Shown: positions 40,846 to 49,443, numbered from the stretch's first letter. The stretch is DNA of 56,075 nucleotides from an uncultured Clostridia bacterium (GCA_947631245.1 CANRKP010000007.1:1-56075); one strand, 5' to 3'. Numbers and translations: made by a program. The notes: generated from the sequence alone by a model not told the origin.

Positions 40846-42495
40846 ATGAACGCTCTTTCAAAAAATTCGAAATTCGGCGGCGTAAAGGGACCCGTGCTCA
40901 CGATAGTGATGGACGGCGTCGGCATTGCGCCCGCGGGCGACGGCAACGCCGTCACCGAGGCATACACGCCCACGCTCGACAGCCTTCTCCGTGACCGCCC
41001 GAACATCACGCTCCGCGCCCACGGCACGGCAGTCGGTCTGCCGACCGACGACGACATGGGCAACTCCGAGGTCGGGCACAACGCGCTCGGCTCGGGTCAG
41101 GTATTCGCGCAGGGCGCAAAGCTCGTCACGCAGTCGATAGAGACGGGCAAGCTCTTCGCCTCCGAAACATGGCAAAAGCTCATCTCGAACGTAAAGGAGC
41201 ACGGCTCGACGCTCCACTTCCTCGGTCTTTTCTCTGACGGCAACGTCCACTCCCACATCGACCATCTGAAGGCGATGATAGTCCGCGCGAAGGAAGACGG
41301 CGTCCGCCGCGTCCGCATACACACGCTTCTCGACGGACGCGACGTCGGCGAGACGTCCGCGCTCGAATACGTCCTCCCGTTTGAGGAATTCCTTTCTTCT
41401 CTCCGCGACGCCGATTTTGACGTGAAGATCGCGTCCGGCGGCGGAAGAATGAACATCACTATGGACCGTTACGAGGCAAACTGGGACATGGTTTCCCGCG
41501 GCTGGGCGTGCCACGTTCGCGGAGAGGGACGTCAGTTCGCCTCCGCCGAGGAGGCGATAAACGCCTACCGCGCAGAGGCGCCCGTGCTCGATCAGGATCT
41601 GCCCGCGTTCGTTATCGCCGAGAACGGCGCGCCCGTCGGCACTATCGACGACGGCGACAGCGTTATCTTCTACAATTTCCGCGGCGACCGCGCGATCGAG
41701 ATATCGAAGGCGTTCGAGGGCGGGGAAGACTTTGACAAATTCGACCGCGTCAAGGTGCCAAGCGTCGTTTACGCCGGCATGCTCGAATACGACGGCGACC
41801 TTCACATACCGAAGAATTATCTCGTCAGCCCGCCCGAAATTTCAAACACGATGGGAGAATATCTCGCCGCGACGGGCGTCCGCTCGTACGCGATATCGGA
41901 GACGCAGAAGTACGGTCATGTGACGTATTTCTGGAACGGAAACAGGAGCGGCAAGTTCAGCGAAGAGCTTGAGACCTACGTCGAGATACCTTCCGACGTC
42001 GTTCCGTTCGAGCAGAGACCGTGGATGAAGTGCGCGGAGATAACGGACGCGCTCATCGAGGCGCTCCGCTCCGGCAAATATGACTGCCTGCGCGTCAACT
42101 TCCCGAACGGGGACATGGTCGGACACACGGGGAATTATGAGGCTACGCGCTGCGGTCTCGAGGGCATGGACCTCCAGCTCCGCCGCATACTCGACGTCAT
42201 CGACGAGCTCCACGGCGTCGCGCTCATCACCGCCGACCACGGCAACGCGGACGAGATGTACGAGCTCGACAAGAAGACGAAGCAGCCGAAGCTCGGCAAA
42301 AACGGTCTGCCTAAGGCTAAGACGAGCCATTCCCTCAACCGCGTGCCGTTTATAGTCTACGACGCGGCGGATACCGGCTGCCGTCTCAAGGCGGATACCG
42401 GCGAGTTCGGTCTCGCCAACGTCGCCGCGACCGTCGTCAACCTCCTCGGCTACGAAGCCCCCTCCATGTGGCGCGAGAGTTTGATTGAGTTTTAA
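40846..42495 (+). CDS. gpmI: 2,3-bisphosphoglycerate-independent phosphoglycerate mutase
   Basis: A 549-residue iPGM of the alkaline-phosphatase superfamily. Metal ligands lie in VMDGVGIAP (Asp), in DDDMGNSEVGHNALGSG (catalytic Ser), and in ITADHGNADEM (Asp-His). GRMNITMDRYEANWDM and FRGDRAIEI are the transferase-domain motifs. It interconverts 3- and 2-phosphoglycerate in glycolysis and needs Mn(II). The start at 40846 has AAAGGA upstream. It is slightly longer than the usual 510 residues because of small loop insertions such as DKKTKQPKLGKNG. Followed by hairpin copy F and a terminator. Confidence 0.97.
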   Translation: MNALSKNSKFGGVKGPVLTIVMDGVGIAPAGDGNAVTEAYTPTLDSLLRDRPNITLRAHGTAVGLPTDDDMGNSEVGHNALGSGQVFAQGAKLVTQSIETGKLFASETWQKLISNVKEHGSTLHFLGLFSDGNVHSHIDHLKAMIVRAKEDGVRRVRIHTLLDGRDVGETSALEYVLPFEEFLSSLRDADFDVKIASGGGRMNITMDRYEANWDMVSRGWACHVRGEGRQFASAEEAINAYRAEAPVLDQDLPAFVIAENGAPVGTIDDGDSVIFYNFRGDRAIEISKAFEGGEDFDKFDRVKVPSVVYAGMLEYDGDLHIPKNYLVSPPEISNTMGEYLAATGVRSYAISETQKYGHVTYFWNGNRSGKFSEELETYVEIPSDVVPFEQRPWMKCAEITDALIEALRSGKYDCLRVNFPNGDMVGHTGNYEATRCGLEGMDLQLRRILDVIDELHGVALITADHGNADEMYELDKKTKQPKLGKNGLPKAKTSHSLNRVPFIVYDAADTGCRLKADTGEFGLANVAATVVNLLGYEAPSMWRESLIEF

Positions 42496-42503
42496 AGTTG
42501 GGC

Positions 42504-42559
42504 GGGGGGAATCTTTTCAAGAGAAAAGATTCCCCCCGGACCCCCTTTCAAAAGCTTTT
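42504..42559. repeat. Dispersed hairpin element, copy F
   Basis: A perfect 15-bp stem, GGGGGGAATCTTTTC (42504-42518) with GAAAAGATTCCCCCC (42523-42537), then GGACCCCCTTTCAAAAGCTTTT. It lies 9 bp after the gpmI stop. Confidence 0.85.
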
Positions 42560-42604
42560 AATGGCTTATTTATTAGGGCGAAGAAAAGCAGATTAAACAA
42601 AACG

Positions 42605-42638
42605 GGCTCCCGGCGGACTTTGCGGCGGGAGCCTTTTT
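42605..42638 (+). terminator. Terminator between gpmI and the XRE gene
   Basis: GGCTCCCG (42605-42612) pairs with CGGGAGCC (42626-42633), followed by T5. Confidence 0.85.
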
Positions 42639-43095
42639 ATTTGGATGCTCGCGGGTACGGATTCTTTTCGTCCGTAAGCCCGAGCAAATAATCGACGCTC
42701 GTGTTGTAATACGCTGCCAGCTTCACCAGCACCTCCGGCGGCATATCCCGCCTCCCGATTTCGTAATATGAGTAGCTGACCTGAGAACAGCCGAGATATT
42801 CCGCGACCTTCTTCTGTGTTATGTCGCTGTCCTCGCGCAGGTCGCGCAGTCGCTTGCAGAGATTTTTCATTTGACGTGAACTCCTGTTATGCGGTTTTTT
42901 TTCGTCTGTAAGATAGAGCATATAATCAACGCTTGTCCCGAAGATTTGCGCGGCATCAAACAGAATGTCCGTCGGCGTGTCGAGCTCCCCGCGTTCGTAG
43001 CACGAAAGGCACCCACGCGAGCACTTGAGGCGGGCGGAAAAATCCACCTGTTTTATGCCGAAGCCGCGCCTCAGCTCACCCAACCGGTTCTTCAT
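42637..43095 (-). CDS. Tandem double-XRE transcriptional regulator
   Basis: A 152-residue protein made of two helix-turn-helix domains in a row. Each ends in the same tail: domain 1 is residues 1-66 (MKNRLGELRRGFGIKQVDFSAR ... SVDYMLYLTDEK), domain 2 is about 77-144 (MKNLCKRLRDLREDSDITQKK ... SVDYLLGLTDEK). It looks like an internal duplication of a phage-repressor-like HTH. The ATG at 43095 has GGGGGGAG upstream; the longer reading is rejected. It faces the LRR gene across a region with four AAAACAAAAT sites, two of them as an inverted repeat around a promoter. It is therefore a likely repressor of that gene and of itself. Two HTH domains in one chain could bind the inverted repeat as a monomer. 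Confidence 0.88.
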   Translation of the reverse strand: MKNRLGELRRGFGIKQVDFSARLKCSRGCLSCYERGELDTPTDILFDAAQIFGTSVDYMLYLTDEKKPHNRSSRQMKNLCKRLRDLREDSDITQKKVAEYLGCSQVSYSYYEIGRRDMPPEVLVKLAAYYNTSVDYLLGLTDEKNPYPRASK

Positions 43096-43136
43096 GTCTC
43101 CCCCCTCGATAAAAGCTCTCAAACAAAAGTATACGC

Positions 43137-43245
43137 AAAACAAAATGTTCTATTTGAAGCTAAAACAAAATCTAACACGGCACTGAAATTTTTTTGAATT
43201 AAAACAAAATGTTTTATTGACATTTAAAACGTTTTGTTTTATAAT
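43137..43245. promoter_or_regulatory. Operator array with repeated AAAACAAAAT sites
   Basis: Sites: 43137-43152 (AAAACAAAATGTTCTA), 43162-43177 (AAAACAAAATCTAACA), 43201-43216 (AAAACAAAATGTTTTA), and 43225-43240 in reverse orientation. The last two form a 16-bp inverted repeat with one mismatch and an 8-bp centre. The first two lie close to the presumed start region of the XRE gene, where AGTATA at 43128-43133 gives a minus-strand TATACT. Confidence 0.85.
43217..43245 (+). promoter_or_regulatory. Sigma-A promoter of the LRR/VPATG gene, enclosed by the operator
   Basis: TTGACA (43217-43222), 17 bp, TATAAT (43240-43245). The -35 is in the centre of the inverted repeat and the spacer is its right arm, so bound protein would cover the whole promoter. 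Confidence 0.93.
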
Positions 43246-43290
43246 AAGAGAAACCTAAAATATATCCCAATTTATTTTACGGAGGAAAAA

Positions 43291-45357
43291 ATGAAAAAGA
43301 CAACAAAACTGCTGCTCGCGGCGCTTGCCGTATGCGTCCTCGCGGCAGCCGTCGCCGCCGCGTCCCTCTCGGTCTCGGCAGCGGAAGAAAAAACACTTAC
43401 CATGTACATGGAAGATGGGCATTACAAGGTAGACCTGACGCCAATTGTTGAAAAAGAAAAACTCGCCGACGTCGAAGTACGGAGCGCAGTTTTTGATTAT
43501 GACGATTATTTGTACGGTGGCGGGGACTGGGCAGGAGCCAATCCGTACTATCTATCATGGGGCGAGATAAAGTACGATTATGACCCTTCATTGGGCATCG
43601 TATCATTTGAAACTGACCCCGGCGACCTTTTCGTTTCTTTTAAAGAAGACTATGAATCATTTTTAGTCCATACCGAGCTTTCGGAAAATATAGACACTTA
43701 TATTAACATCGACAGCACTAATTTTCCCGACAGAGCATTTAAAGACTATGTGTCTGACAAACTCGATACTACAAAGGACGGGCGCATTTCAACCCATGAG
43801 ATTATGCGAGCAATGGTAATAGAATGCAGTGAACTTGGAATAACCGACCCGTCTGAATTATACTTTTTCAATAATGCGTATGTTATTGACGCTTCGCATA
43901 ACGAGCTATCAGAATTTGACGCAAATAATTTTCCAAAGTTATACGATATTGATGTGTCATACAATAAGCTTACGGAACTCAAGTTCGGGAAAAATAATTC
44001 CGGCATGTCAAGCATCGATTGCTCCCATAATGAACTCACATCTCTTGACCTTACAAATGTAGGCTACATGTGGAGCCCACATTTGGATGGCGGTTCCGTA
44101 TACTGCTCTTATAACAAAATTGAAAAAATAATTTTCCCAGCCAAAAAACTCTATGATATAGATTATTATTACTTTGACTGTTCTCACAATAAAATCAGTG
44201 AACTCGATTTCACAGGCATATTTGTATGGGGTGGTTTCGATGCCTCATATAATGAGATTTGTAGCATTGTAGACAAAAATGCAAAGGAATACTATTATGC
44301 CATAGGAGAAACATTTGACCGTCCTGTATCACAGGTGACAGAGCAAGCCATTATCGATTTGTCTCACAATCACCTAACTGAACTCACAGAATGCAGCGTA
44401 TGTGAGCCCTTTTATTATAACTCTGACCCCGAAGACTACATTTTCGAGCAAACATCTCTTAAAGCGCTGACAGCAAAGAAGACGGAAAACGGTTGGGATG
44501 TTGACCTTTCAGAGCTTGTCAGCAAAAAGGGACTTGAATTTATTACATCCGTTTCATCCGACACCGGCGCCGGAACATATAATCCCAAAACCGGAATAGC
44601 ACATTTTGAAAAAAAGCCCGAAACAATCATATACGATTTTGCAATGCTCGGAAAGTATGTTGAAGATGAAACCGGCGCAAAGACATGGGAGAAATACGAA
44701 GAAGGCACCCTCCGCGTCTCCGTCGAAATAACGGTTGACAACGTGCTTCCCGATACAGACAGCGATACAGGCATCACAGCCGAGTATCCGAAGGATGAAT
44801 ATGAGGACTACACCGGCGTTTCGTTCAACGCGGAGAGTATCACCGAAGGCGATGATTACAAGGCGGCGGAGAAGGCTGTCGGTGAGGATTACACGGGCTT
44901 CATCCCCTACTCGCTCACGCTCACCGATAAGGACGGCAAGCCCGTTTCGGTCAAGAGCAGCATGACGGTCAAAGTTCCCGTTCCCGAAGGCTGGGAAGCC
45001 GGAAAGACGCTCGTGTTCTACGTTGACGGCGACGGCAAGGCGACCGACATGAAGGCTGTCCCGTCCGAGGACGGCAAGTCCGTGACGTTCTCTACAACTC
45101 ATTTCAGCACCTACGTTCTCGTGAACGCGGCAACAAAGAAGGACGCACCTACAACGGACGCCCCCACGACCGACGCGCCCACGACCGACGCTCCCACGAC
45201 CGACGCTCCCGCGACTGACGCACCCGCGACGAACCGTCCCGGCAACGTGCCTGCGACAGGCGACATGAGCCCCGTCGTCCCGGCGGCTGTGACCCTCGTT
45301 CTCAGCGCCGCCTGCATCTTCCTCGTCTCAAGACGCAGAAAAGACGACGACAAATAA
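43291..45357 (+). CDS. LRR surface protein with VPATG-type C-terminal anchor
   Basis: A 688-residue secreted protein. Signal peptide (KTTKLLLAALAVCVLAAAVAAASLSVSAA), then a first beta module (YKVDLTPIVEKEKL), NFPDRAFKDYV with a DTTKDGRIS loop, and irregular leucine-rich repeats (IDASHNELSEFDA, IDVSYNKLTELKF, IDCSHNELTSLDL, FDCSHNKISELDF, IDLSHNHLTELTE). A second beta module (WDVDLSELVSKKG...YNPKTGIAHF) is followed by a PEGW domain (TVKVPVPEGWEAGKT), TTDAP repeats of 12 bp each, VPATG, a hydrophobic segment and RRRKDDDK. Start 43291 has GGAGG 6 nt upstream. Bases 43390-44700 are clearly richer in A/T than both ends, suggesting a transferred or fast-evolving LRR part. Controlled by the operator-enclosed promoter. 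Ligand unknown. Confidence 0.87.
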   Translation: MKKTTKLLLAALAVCVLAAAVAAASLSVSAAEEKTLTMYMEDGHYKVDLTPIVEKEKLADVEVRSAVFDYDDYLYGGGDWAGANPYYLSWGEIKYDYDPSLGIVSFETDPGDLFVSFKEDYESFLVHTELSENIDTYINIDSTNFPDRAFKDYVSDKLDTTKDGRISTHEIMRAMVIECSELGITDPSELYFFNNAYVIDASHNELSEFDANNFPKLYDIDVSYNKLTELKFGKNNSGMSSIDCSHNELTSLDLTNVGYMWSPHLDGGSVYCSYNKIEKIIFPAKKLYDIDYYYFDCSHNKISELDFTGIFVWGGFDASYNEICSIVDKNAKEYYYAIGETFDRPVSQVTEQAIIDLSHNHLTELTECSVCEPFYYNSDPEDYIFEQTSLKALTAKKTENGWDVDLSELVSKKGLEFITSVSSDTGAGTYNPKTGIAHFEKKPETIIYDFAMLGKYVEDETGAKTWEKYEEGTLRVSVEITVDNVLPDTDSDTGITAEYPKDEYEDYTGVSFNAESITEGDDYKAAEKAVGEDYTGFIPYSLTLTDKDGKPVSVKSSMTVKVPVPEGWEAGKTLVFYVDGDGKATDMKAVPSEDGKSVTFSTTHFSTYVLVNAATKKDAPTTDAPTTDAPTTDAPTTDAPATDAPATNRPGNVPATGDMSPVVPAAVTLVLSAACIFLVSRRRKDDDK

Positions 45358-45376
45358 CCTACGCTGAACAGCCGAC

Positions 45377-45408
45377 GCCCCCGCGACCTCGCGGGGGCGC
45401 GCTTTTTG
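45377..45408 (+). terminator. Terminator of the LRR/VPATG gene, followed by a polypyrimidine tract
   Basis: GCCCCCGCGA (45377-45386) pairs with TCGCGGGGGC (45389-45398), then GCGCTTTTTGCG. From 45412 to 45515 the plus strand is almost only C and T; no gene is seen there. Confidence 0.8.
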
Positions 45409-45516
45409 CGTTAGCACCCTCCTTTTCCGCCCTCTCCGCCCCCCGCTTCTCCGCTCTCCCCACCCCCGCTTTTCCGCCATTTTCTGCGATTTTCTTCATT
45501 TTCTTCATTTGTCTTA

Positions 45517-45545
45517 TTGACAATTTCCCGACCCCGATATATAAT
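45517..45545 (+). promoter_or_regulatory. Sigma-A promoter of the dockerin-cohesin gene pair
   Basis: TTGACA (45517-45522), 17 bp, TATAAT (45540-45545), giving a leader of about 60 nt. Confidence 0.92.
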
Positions 45546-45614
45546 AGGTATAATCGGAGCAAAAATGCTGTTTTTTCTTTGAATGATTTATGACTTTTTT
45601 CGCGGAGGTGCATG

Positions 45615-47672
45615 ATGAAAGATCGCAGGCTGAAAACGGTTGCCATAGCGTCCGGGCTTTCCCTGCTCGCCGCCGTTGCCGCCGCTGCCGCCGTCGGGAT
45701 AATGTCCGTCTCCGGCGCGCCCTCTGCCGGGAAAAGCGGCAGCTTCAACGGCTCGCCCGCCCATGTTGACGGCGAAAACCTTTATATCGACGAGATAAAT
45801 TTCCCCGACCCGGCGTTTCTCGCCCTCGCGCGGTCGGCGGACAAGGACGAAGACGGCTTTCTCACCGTCGCCGAGGCGGAAGAGGTGACCGCGATCGATT
45901 TTGACGGCTCCGACGCGTCGGGCGTCGAGTTTTTCACGTCCCTTTCGTCCCTTCGCTGCTCGGGCGGCAAGCTCTCATCTCTCGACGTCTCGAAGAACAC
46001 ATCTCTGCGCGTGCTCGACTGCTCGAGCCCCTATTACAGCCGCGGCGCGCTCTCGTCCCTCGACCTCTCGAAAAATACCTCGCTTTCCGAGCTTTACTGC
46101 AGCTACAACGCGATAGAAAAGCTGACGCTCCCGAAGGGCGGCACGCTCACATGGCTTGACTGCTCGTATAATTCCCTCTCCGCGCTCGATGTTTCGGGTC
46201 AGACGGGGCTTTCCCACCTCGAATGCTCCGACAACGCGCTGACCTCCCTTGACGTCTCGGGCGTCACCGCCCTCACGGACCTTTACTGCGACAGAAACCG
46301 CCTTCTGACGATAGACCTTTCCGAAAACAAAAATCTCTATTCCGCCTCGCTCTCGGGGCAGACGTCCCCGATAAACGTCCCCGTGACGAAAAACGGCTCG
46401 ACGTACACCGTCAACCTCGCGGCAGTGCTTGAAAACATCGACCCCGAAACCGTCACATACGTCACAGGCGAATACGCGGACGAGATTTTGACGGGCAAAT
46501 ATGACCCTGTAAAAATGACCGCCGAATTTTCGGGCGACGTGCTCTTTGTGACGTTCGCTCACGACGTCCCGCTCCCCGACGGCAGCGTGCAGTCGATGTC
46601 GGTCACGGCGGCGGCGGACGCCGTAGACTATGACGAAATTTCGATAACGGAAAAGGAAATCCCGGACGGGAATTTCCGCAAATATATCCTTCAGCTGCTC
46701 GAAGCGGACGGCGACCGCGTCTCCCGCCACAAGATAGACGCGACGACGTCGCTCGACCTCTCCGGTCTTGAGATAAAGAATCTCACGGGCATCTCGCTTT
46801 TCACGGAGCTCACCGACCTTGACGTCAGCGAAAACCTGCTCACGTCGCTTGACGTGACGGGCAACAAAAAGCTCGCCCGCCTTAATTGCAGTCACAACTC
46901 GCTTTCGTCCCTCTACGTTCCCGTGATGCGCGGCATAAACGCGTCTCTCGACTGCTCCTACAACAAGCTGACGACGCTCGCCCTCAGAAACGAAGTCCGC
47001 CGCGTCAACTGCAGCCACAACTCGCTCGTCTCCGTCTACATCGGGAGCGAATACGTCTCCGAGGACATATACGGCGGCTACGTCTTCGACTGCTCTTACA
47101 ACGCGCTCACACATCTTGACGCCTCCGTCGTCCGCGACGAGGAGACGTACTCGCACAAATCGTATGAATATTCCGTCGGTCATCAGGTGAGCGGCGACGG
47201 GTTGACGCTCGTCCACATCAAAGGACCCGGGACTTACACGGCGTCGCTCGCCGAACTGCTCGGCGCCGACGATCTCGACCGCGTCGTCTCGGTTTACAGC
47301 GCCTCCGACCCCGAGAACGAGGCGGATTTCGACCCCGTTACGGGAGACGCGGTATTCGCAAGCGACCCCGGGGACAAGCTCGTCTACACGCTCCGTTATT
47401 TCTATAAGAACGGCGAACCGTTCGGTCCCGACATGGACGTCACCGTGCCTCTCGTGCTTCAGGAGGGCACGCTCGGCGACGTCGACGGCAGCGGCACCGT
47501 CAACACTCTCGACGCGCTCGCTATTCTGCGCTACGTCTTTGACAGCGAAAGATATCCGATAGACAACATCTCCGTCGCGGACGTCGACGGGAACGAGACC
47601 GTCAACACGCTTGACGCGCTCGCGATCCTGCGCTACGTCTTCGACAGCGACAGATACCCGCTCGGCGGCTGA
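45615..47672 (+). CDS. LRR protein with C-terminal type I dockerin
   Basis: A 685-residue secreted protein. After a signal peptide come NFPDPAFLALA with the loop DKDEDGFLTVAEA, a first LRR block (LDVSKNTSLRVLDCS, LDLSKNTSLSELYCS, LDCSYNSLSALDV, LECSDNALTSLDV, LYCDRNRLLTIDL) and a beta module (YTVNLAAVLENI). Then EIPDGNFRKYI, a second LRR block and another beta module. The last 65 residues are a dockerin: two calcium loops, DVDGSGTVNTLDA and DVDGNETVNTLDA, each followed by LAILRYVFDS. Positions 10-11 of both loops are Thr-Leu, so the halves are symmetric and could bind a cohesin in two orientations. Start 45615 is 6 nt after GGAGG; 45612 is possible. A cohesin-like protein is encoded 43 bp downstream. 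No enzyme domain is seen. Confidence 0.9.
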   Translation: MKDRRLKTVAIASGLSLLAAVAAAAAVGIMSVSGAPSAGKSGSFNGSPAHVDGENLYIDEINFPDPAFLALARSADKDEDGFLTVAEAEEVTAIDFDGSDASGVEFFTSLSSLRCSGGKLSSLDVSKNTSLRVLDCSSPYYSRGALSSLDLSKNTSLSELYCSYNAIEKLTLPKGGTLTWLDCSYNSLSALDVSGQTGLSHLECSDNALTSLDVSGVTALTDLYCDRNRLLTIDLSENKNLYSASLSGQTSPINVPVTKNGSTYTVNLAAVLENIDPETVTYVTGEYADEILTGKYDPVKMTAEFSGDVLFVTFAHDVPLPDGSVQSMSVTAAADAVDYDEISITEKEIPDGNFRKYILQLLEADGDRVSRHKIDATTSLDLSGLEIKNLTGISLFTELTDLDVSENLLTSLDVTGNKKLARLNCSHNSLSSLYVPVMRGINASLDCSYNKLTTLALRNEVRRVNCSHNSLVSVYIGSEYVSEDIYGGYVFDCSYNALTHLDASVVRDEETYSHKSYEYSVGHQVSGDGLTLVHIKGPGTYTASLAELLGADDLDRVVSVYSASDPENEADFDPVTGDAVFASDPGDKLVYTLRYFYKNGEPFGPDMDVTVPLVLQEGTLGDVDGSGTVNTLDALAILRYVFDSERYPIDNISVADVDGNETVNTLDALAILRYVFDSDRYPLGG

Positions 47673-47715
47673 CATCCGTCAGTCAAGGAATTTTTTCTGA
47701 AAGGAACGATTTGAC

Positions 47716-49443
47716 ATGAAGAAATTTGTCCGAATAACGGCGATATTCTCTGCGGTGCTCGTAATCGCGGCGCTTCTCACCGCGTTCTCCGCGTTCTCCA
47801 GGGTCTCGGCGGCGACTACCCCGACGCTCACCGTCACGCAGTCGAAGACGAACGTCCACCCCGGCGACACGTTCACGCTGACCGTGTCGATATCAAACAA
47901 TCCGGGCTTGTTCAGCCTTACATTCGGATTTAATCTGGATATGTCTGAATTTGAATTAGTCAGCACATCAAACCTCAGTAAGGGCTTTTCCGACCTGATG
48001 CAAACAACGAAAGACCACTTGGTCGGCGACAACACGGTGAAGTTCTTGCTTTACACACCGAATGCGAACGATAACTCCGAAAACGGCAAGATTGCTTCCG
48101 TCACGCTCAAGGCAAAGTCGGACGCGCCGTTAAAAGAATATTCCGTAGAATTATTTGTAGACGAGAAACAGACTTACAGCACGTCAGGCGCGTCATACAG
48201 CTTCTCCCTCTCCTGCCCCAATATCATAGTAAAATGCGTCCATAACGACGATACCTCCGTCCTTGTAACAAAGGGCTACGCCCCCGCAGAATGCTATAAA
48301 GACGGCTACACTGGCGACACATACTGTCCCCTCTGCAAAAAAACAATATCCGAAGGTTCAGTAATACCCGCAGGTCACAAAACCGAGACAGTAAACGCAG
48401 TCGTCCCGACATGTACGAAAGAAGGCTACTCCGGCGACGAGAAATGCACCGTCTGCGGTAAAATAACCGAAAAGGGGCACACGGTGGCAAAAACGCCCCA
48501 CACCGAAGCCTCGGCGAAAAAGAACGTTAAGGCCGCCACCTGCACCAAAGAGGGCTACACCGGCGACGTCGTCTGCCGTGACTGCGGCACCGTCATGAAA
48601 AAGGGCACTACAATACCGAAGACAGCGCACACCGCCGCGTCAAAGAGAAGCGGCGTCGTAGACGCCACCTGCACCAAAGAGGGCTACACCGGCGACGTCG
48701 TCTGCCGTAACTGCAACACCGTGATGGAAAAGGGCAAAACGACGCCCGTTGACGCGAACAAGCACAACACGACAGTAACAAACAAAAAGGCCGCTACCTG
48801 CGGCGCCGAGGGCTACACGGGAGACACCGTCTGCCGCGACTGCGGAAAGACAATAAAGACGGGCACCGTCATCCCCGCCGACGAAAACGCGCACATCCCC
48901 GGCGAGCCCGTAAACAAAAAGGACGCCACCTGCGGCGCCGACGGCTACACGGGAGACATCACCTGCACCGTATGCGGCAAAGTCATCGAACAGGGCACCG
49001 TCATTCCCGCCGACCCGAGCAAGCACGTCCCCGGCGAGCCGACGGGCAAAAAGGACGCCACCTGCAAAGCCGAGGGCTACACGGGAGACATCACCTGCAC
49101 CGTCTGCGGCAAGGTCATCGAGCGCGGCAAGGCGATACCGAAGACCGAGCACAAGACCGAGATCCGCGGCGAAAAGGAGGCGAGCTGCCATGAGGAGGGC
49201 TACACAGGTGACCTCGTCTGCACCGTCTGCGGACAGACGGTCAAGAAGGGCGAGGCGATAGAGAAGACAGAGCACACCTTCCGCGGCGGGAAGTGCACCG
49301 TCTGCGGCGAAAAGGACCCCGACTACGTCCAGCAGACTGACGGCGGCATAGGACCCGTCATCGCGCTCGCGGCTTCAGTCCTCATATTCATTGCCGCCGC
49401 CGTTGCGCTCGGCGTCCTCATCTGGAGAAAGCGCCAGTCATAA
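47716..49443 (+). CDS. Membrane-anchored cohesin-like protein with Cys-rich tandem repeats
   Basis: A 575-residue protein. Signal peptide (KKFVRITAIFSAVLVIAALLTAFSAFSRVSA), then residues 36-175 with the cohesin pattern (LTVTQSKTNVHPGDTFTLTVSI, a hydrophobic PGLFSLTFGFNLD strand, NGKIASVTLKAKSDA, YSVELFVDE). From about residue 193 come eight repeats of 36-44 residues, each with C-x2-EGYTGD-x2-C-x2-C-G, and a partial ninth; one Cys plus a CxxC pair per unit could bind zinc or form disulfides. A C-terminal membrane helix (VIALAASVLIFIAAAVALGVLIW) and RKRQS anchor it. Repeats 3 and 4 are nearly identical in DNA (48537-48596 and 48657-48716). AAAGGA precedes the ATG. It would hold the dockerin protein encoded upstream at the cell surface, with the repeats as a stalk. 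Confidence 0.85.
   Translation: MKKFVRITAIFSAVLVIAALLTAFSAFSRVSAATTPTLTVTQSKTNVHPGDTFTLTVSISNNPGLFSLTFGFNLDMSEFELVSTSNLSKGFSDLMQTTKDHLVGDNTVKFLLYTPNANDNSENGKIASVTLKAKSDAPLKEYSVELFVDEKQTYSTSGASYSFSLSCPNIIVKCVHNDDTSVLVTKGYAPAECYKDGYTGDTYCPLCKKTISEGSVIPAGHKTETVNAVVPTCTKEGYSGDEKCTVCGKITEKGHTVAKTPHTEASAKKNVKAATCTKEGYTGDVVCRDCGTVMKKGTTIPKTAHTAASKRSGVVDATCTKEGYTGDVVCRNCNTVMEKGKTTPVDANKHNTTVTNKKAATCGAEGYTGDTVCRDCGKTIKTGTVIPADENAHIPGEPVNKKDATCGADGYTGDITCTVCGKVIEQGTVIPADPSKHVPGEPTGKKDATCKAEGYTGDITCTVCGKVIERGKAIPKTEHKTEIRGEKEASCHEEGYTGDLVCTVCGQTVKKGEAIEKTEHTFRGGKCTVCGEKDPDYVQQTDGGIGPVIALAASVLIFIAAAVALGVLIWRKRQS

Noticed and set aside
45975..47675. 566-codon open frame antisense to the dockerin gene, and similar long antisense frames elsewhere (12382-13530, 19412-20227, 22678-23703)
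   Set aside because: They are shadows produced by GC-rich third positions; their peptides are Arg/Val/Asp-rich without motifs, and the sense genes are well supported.
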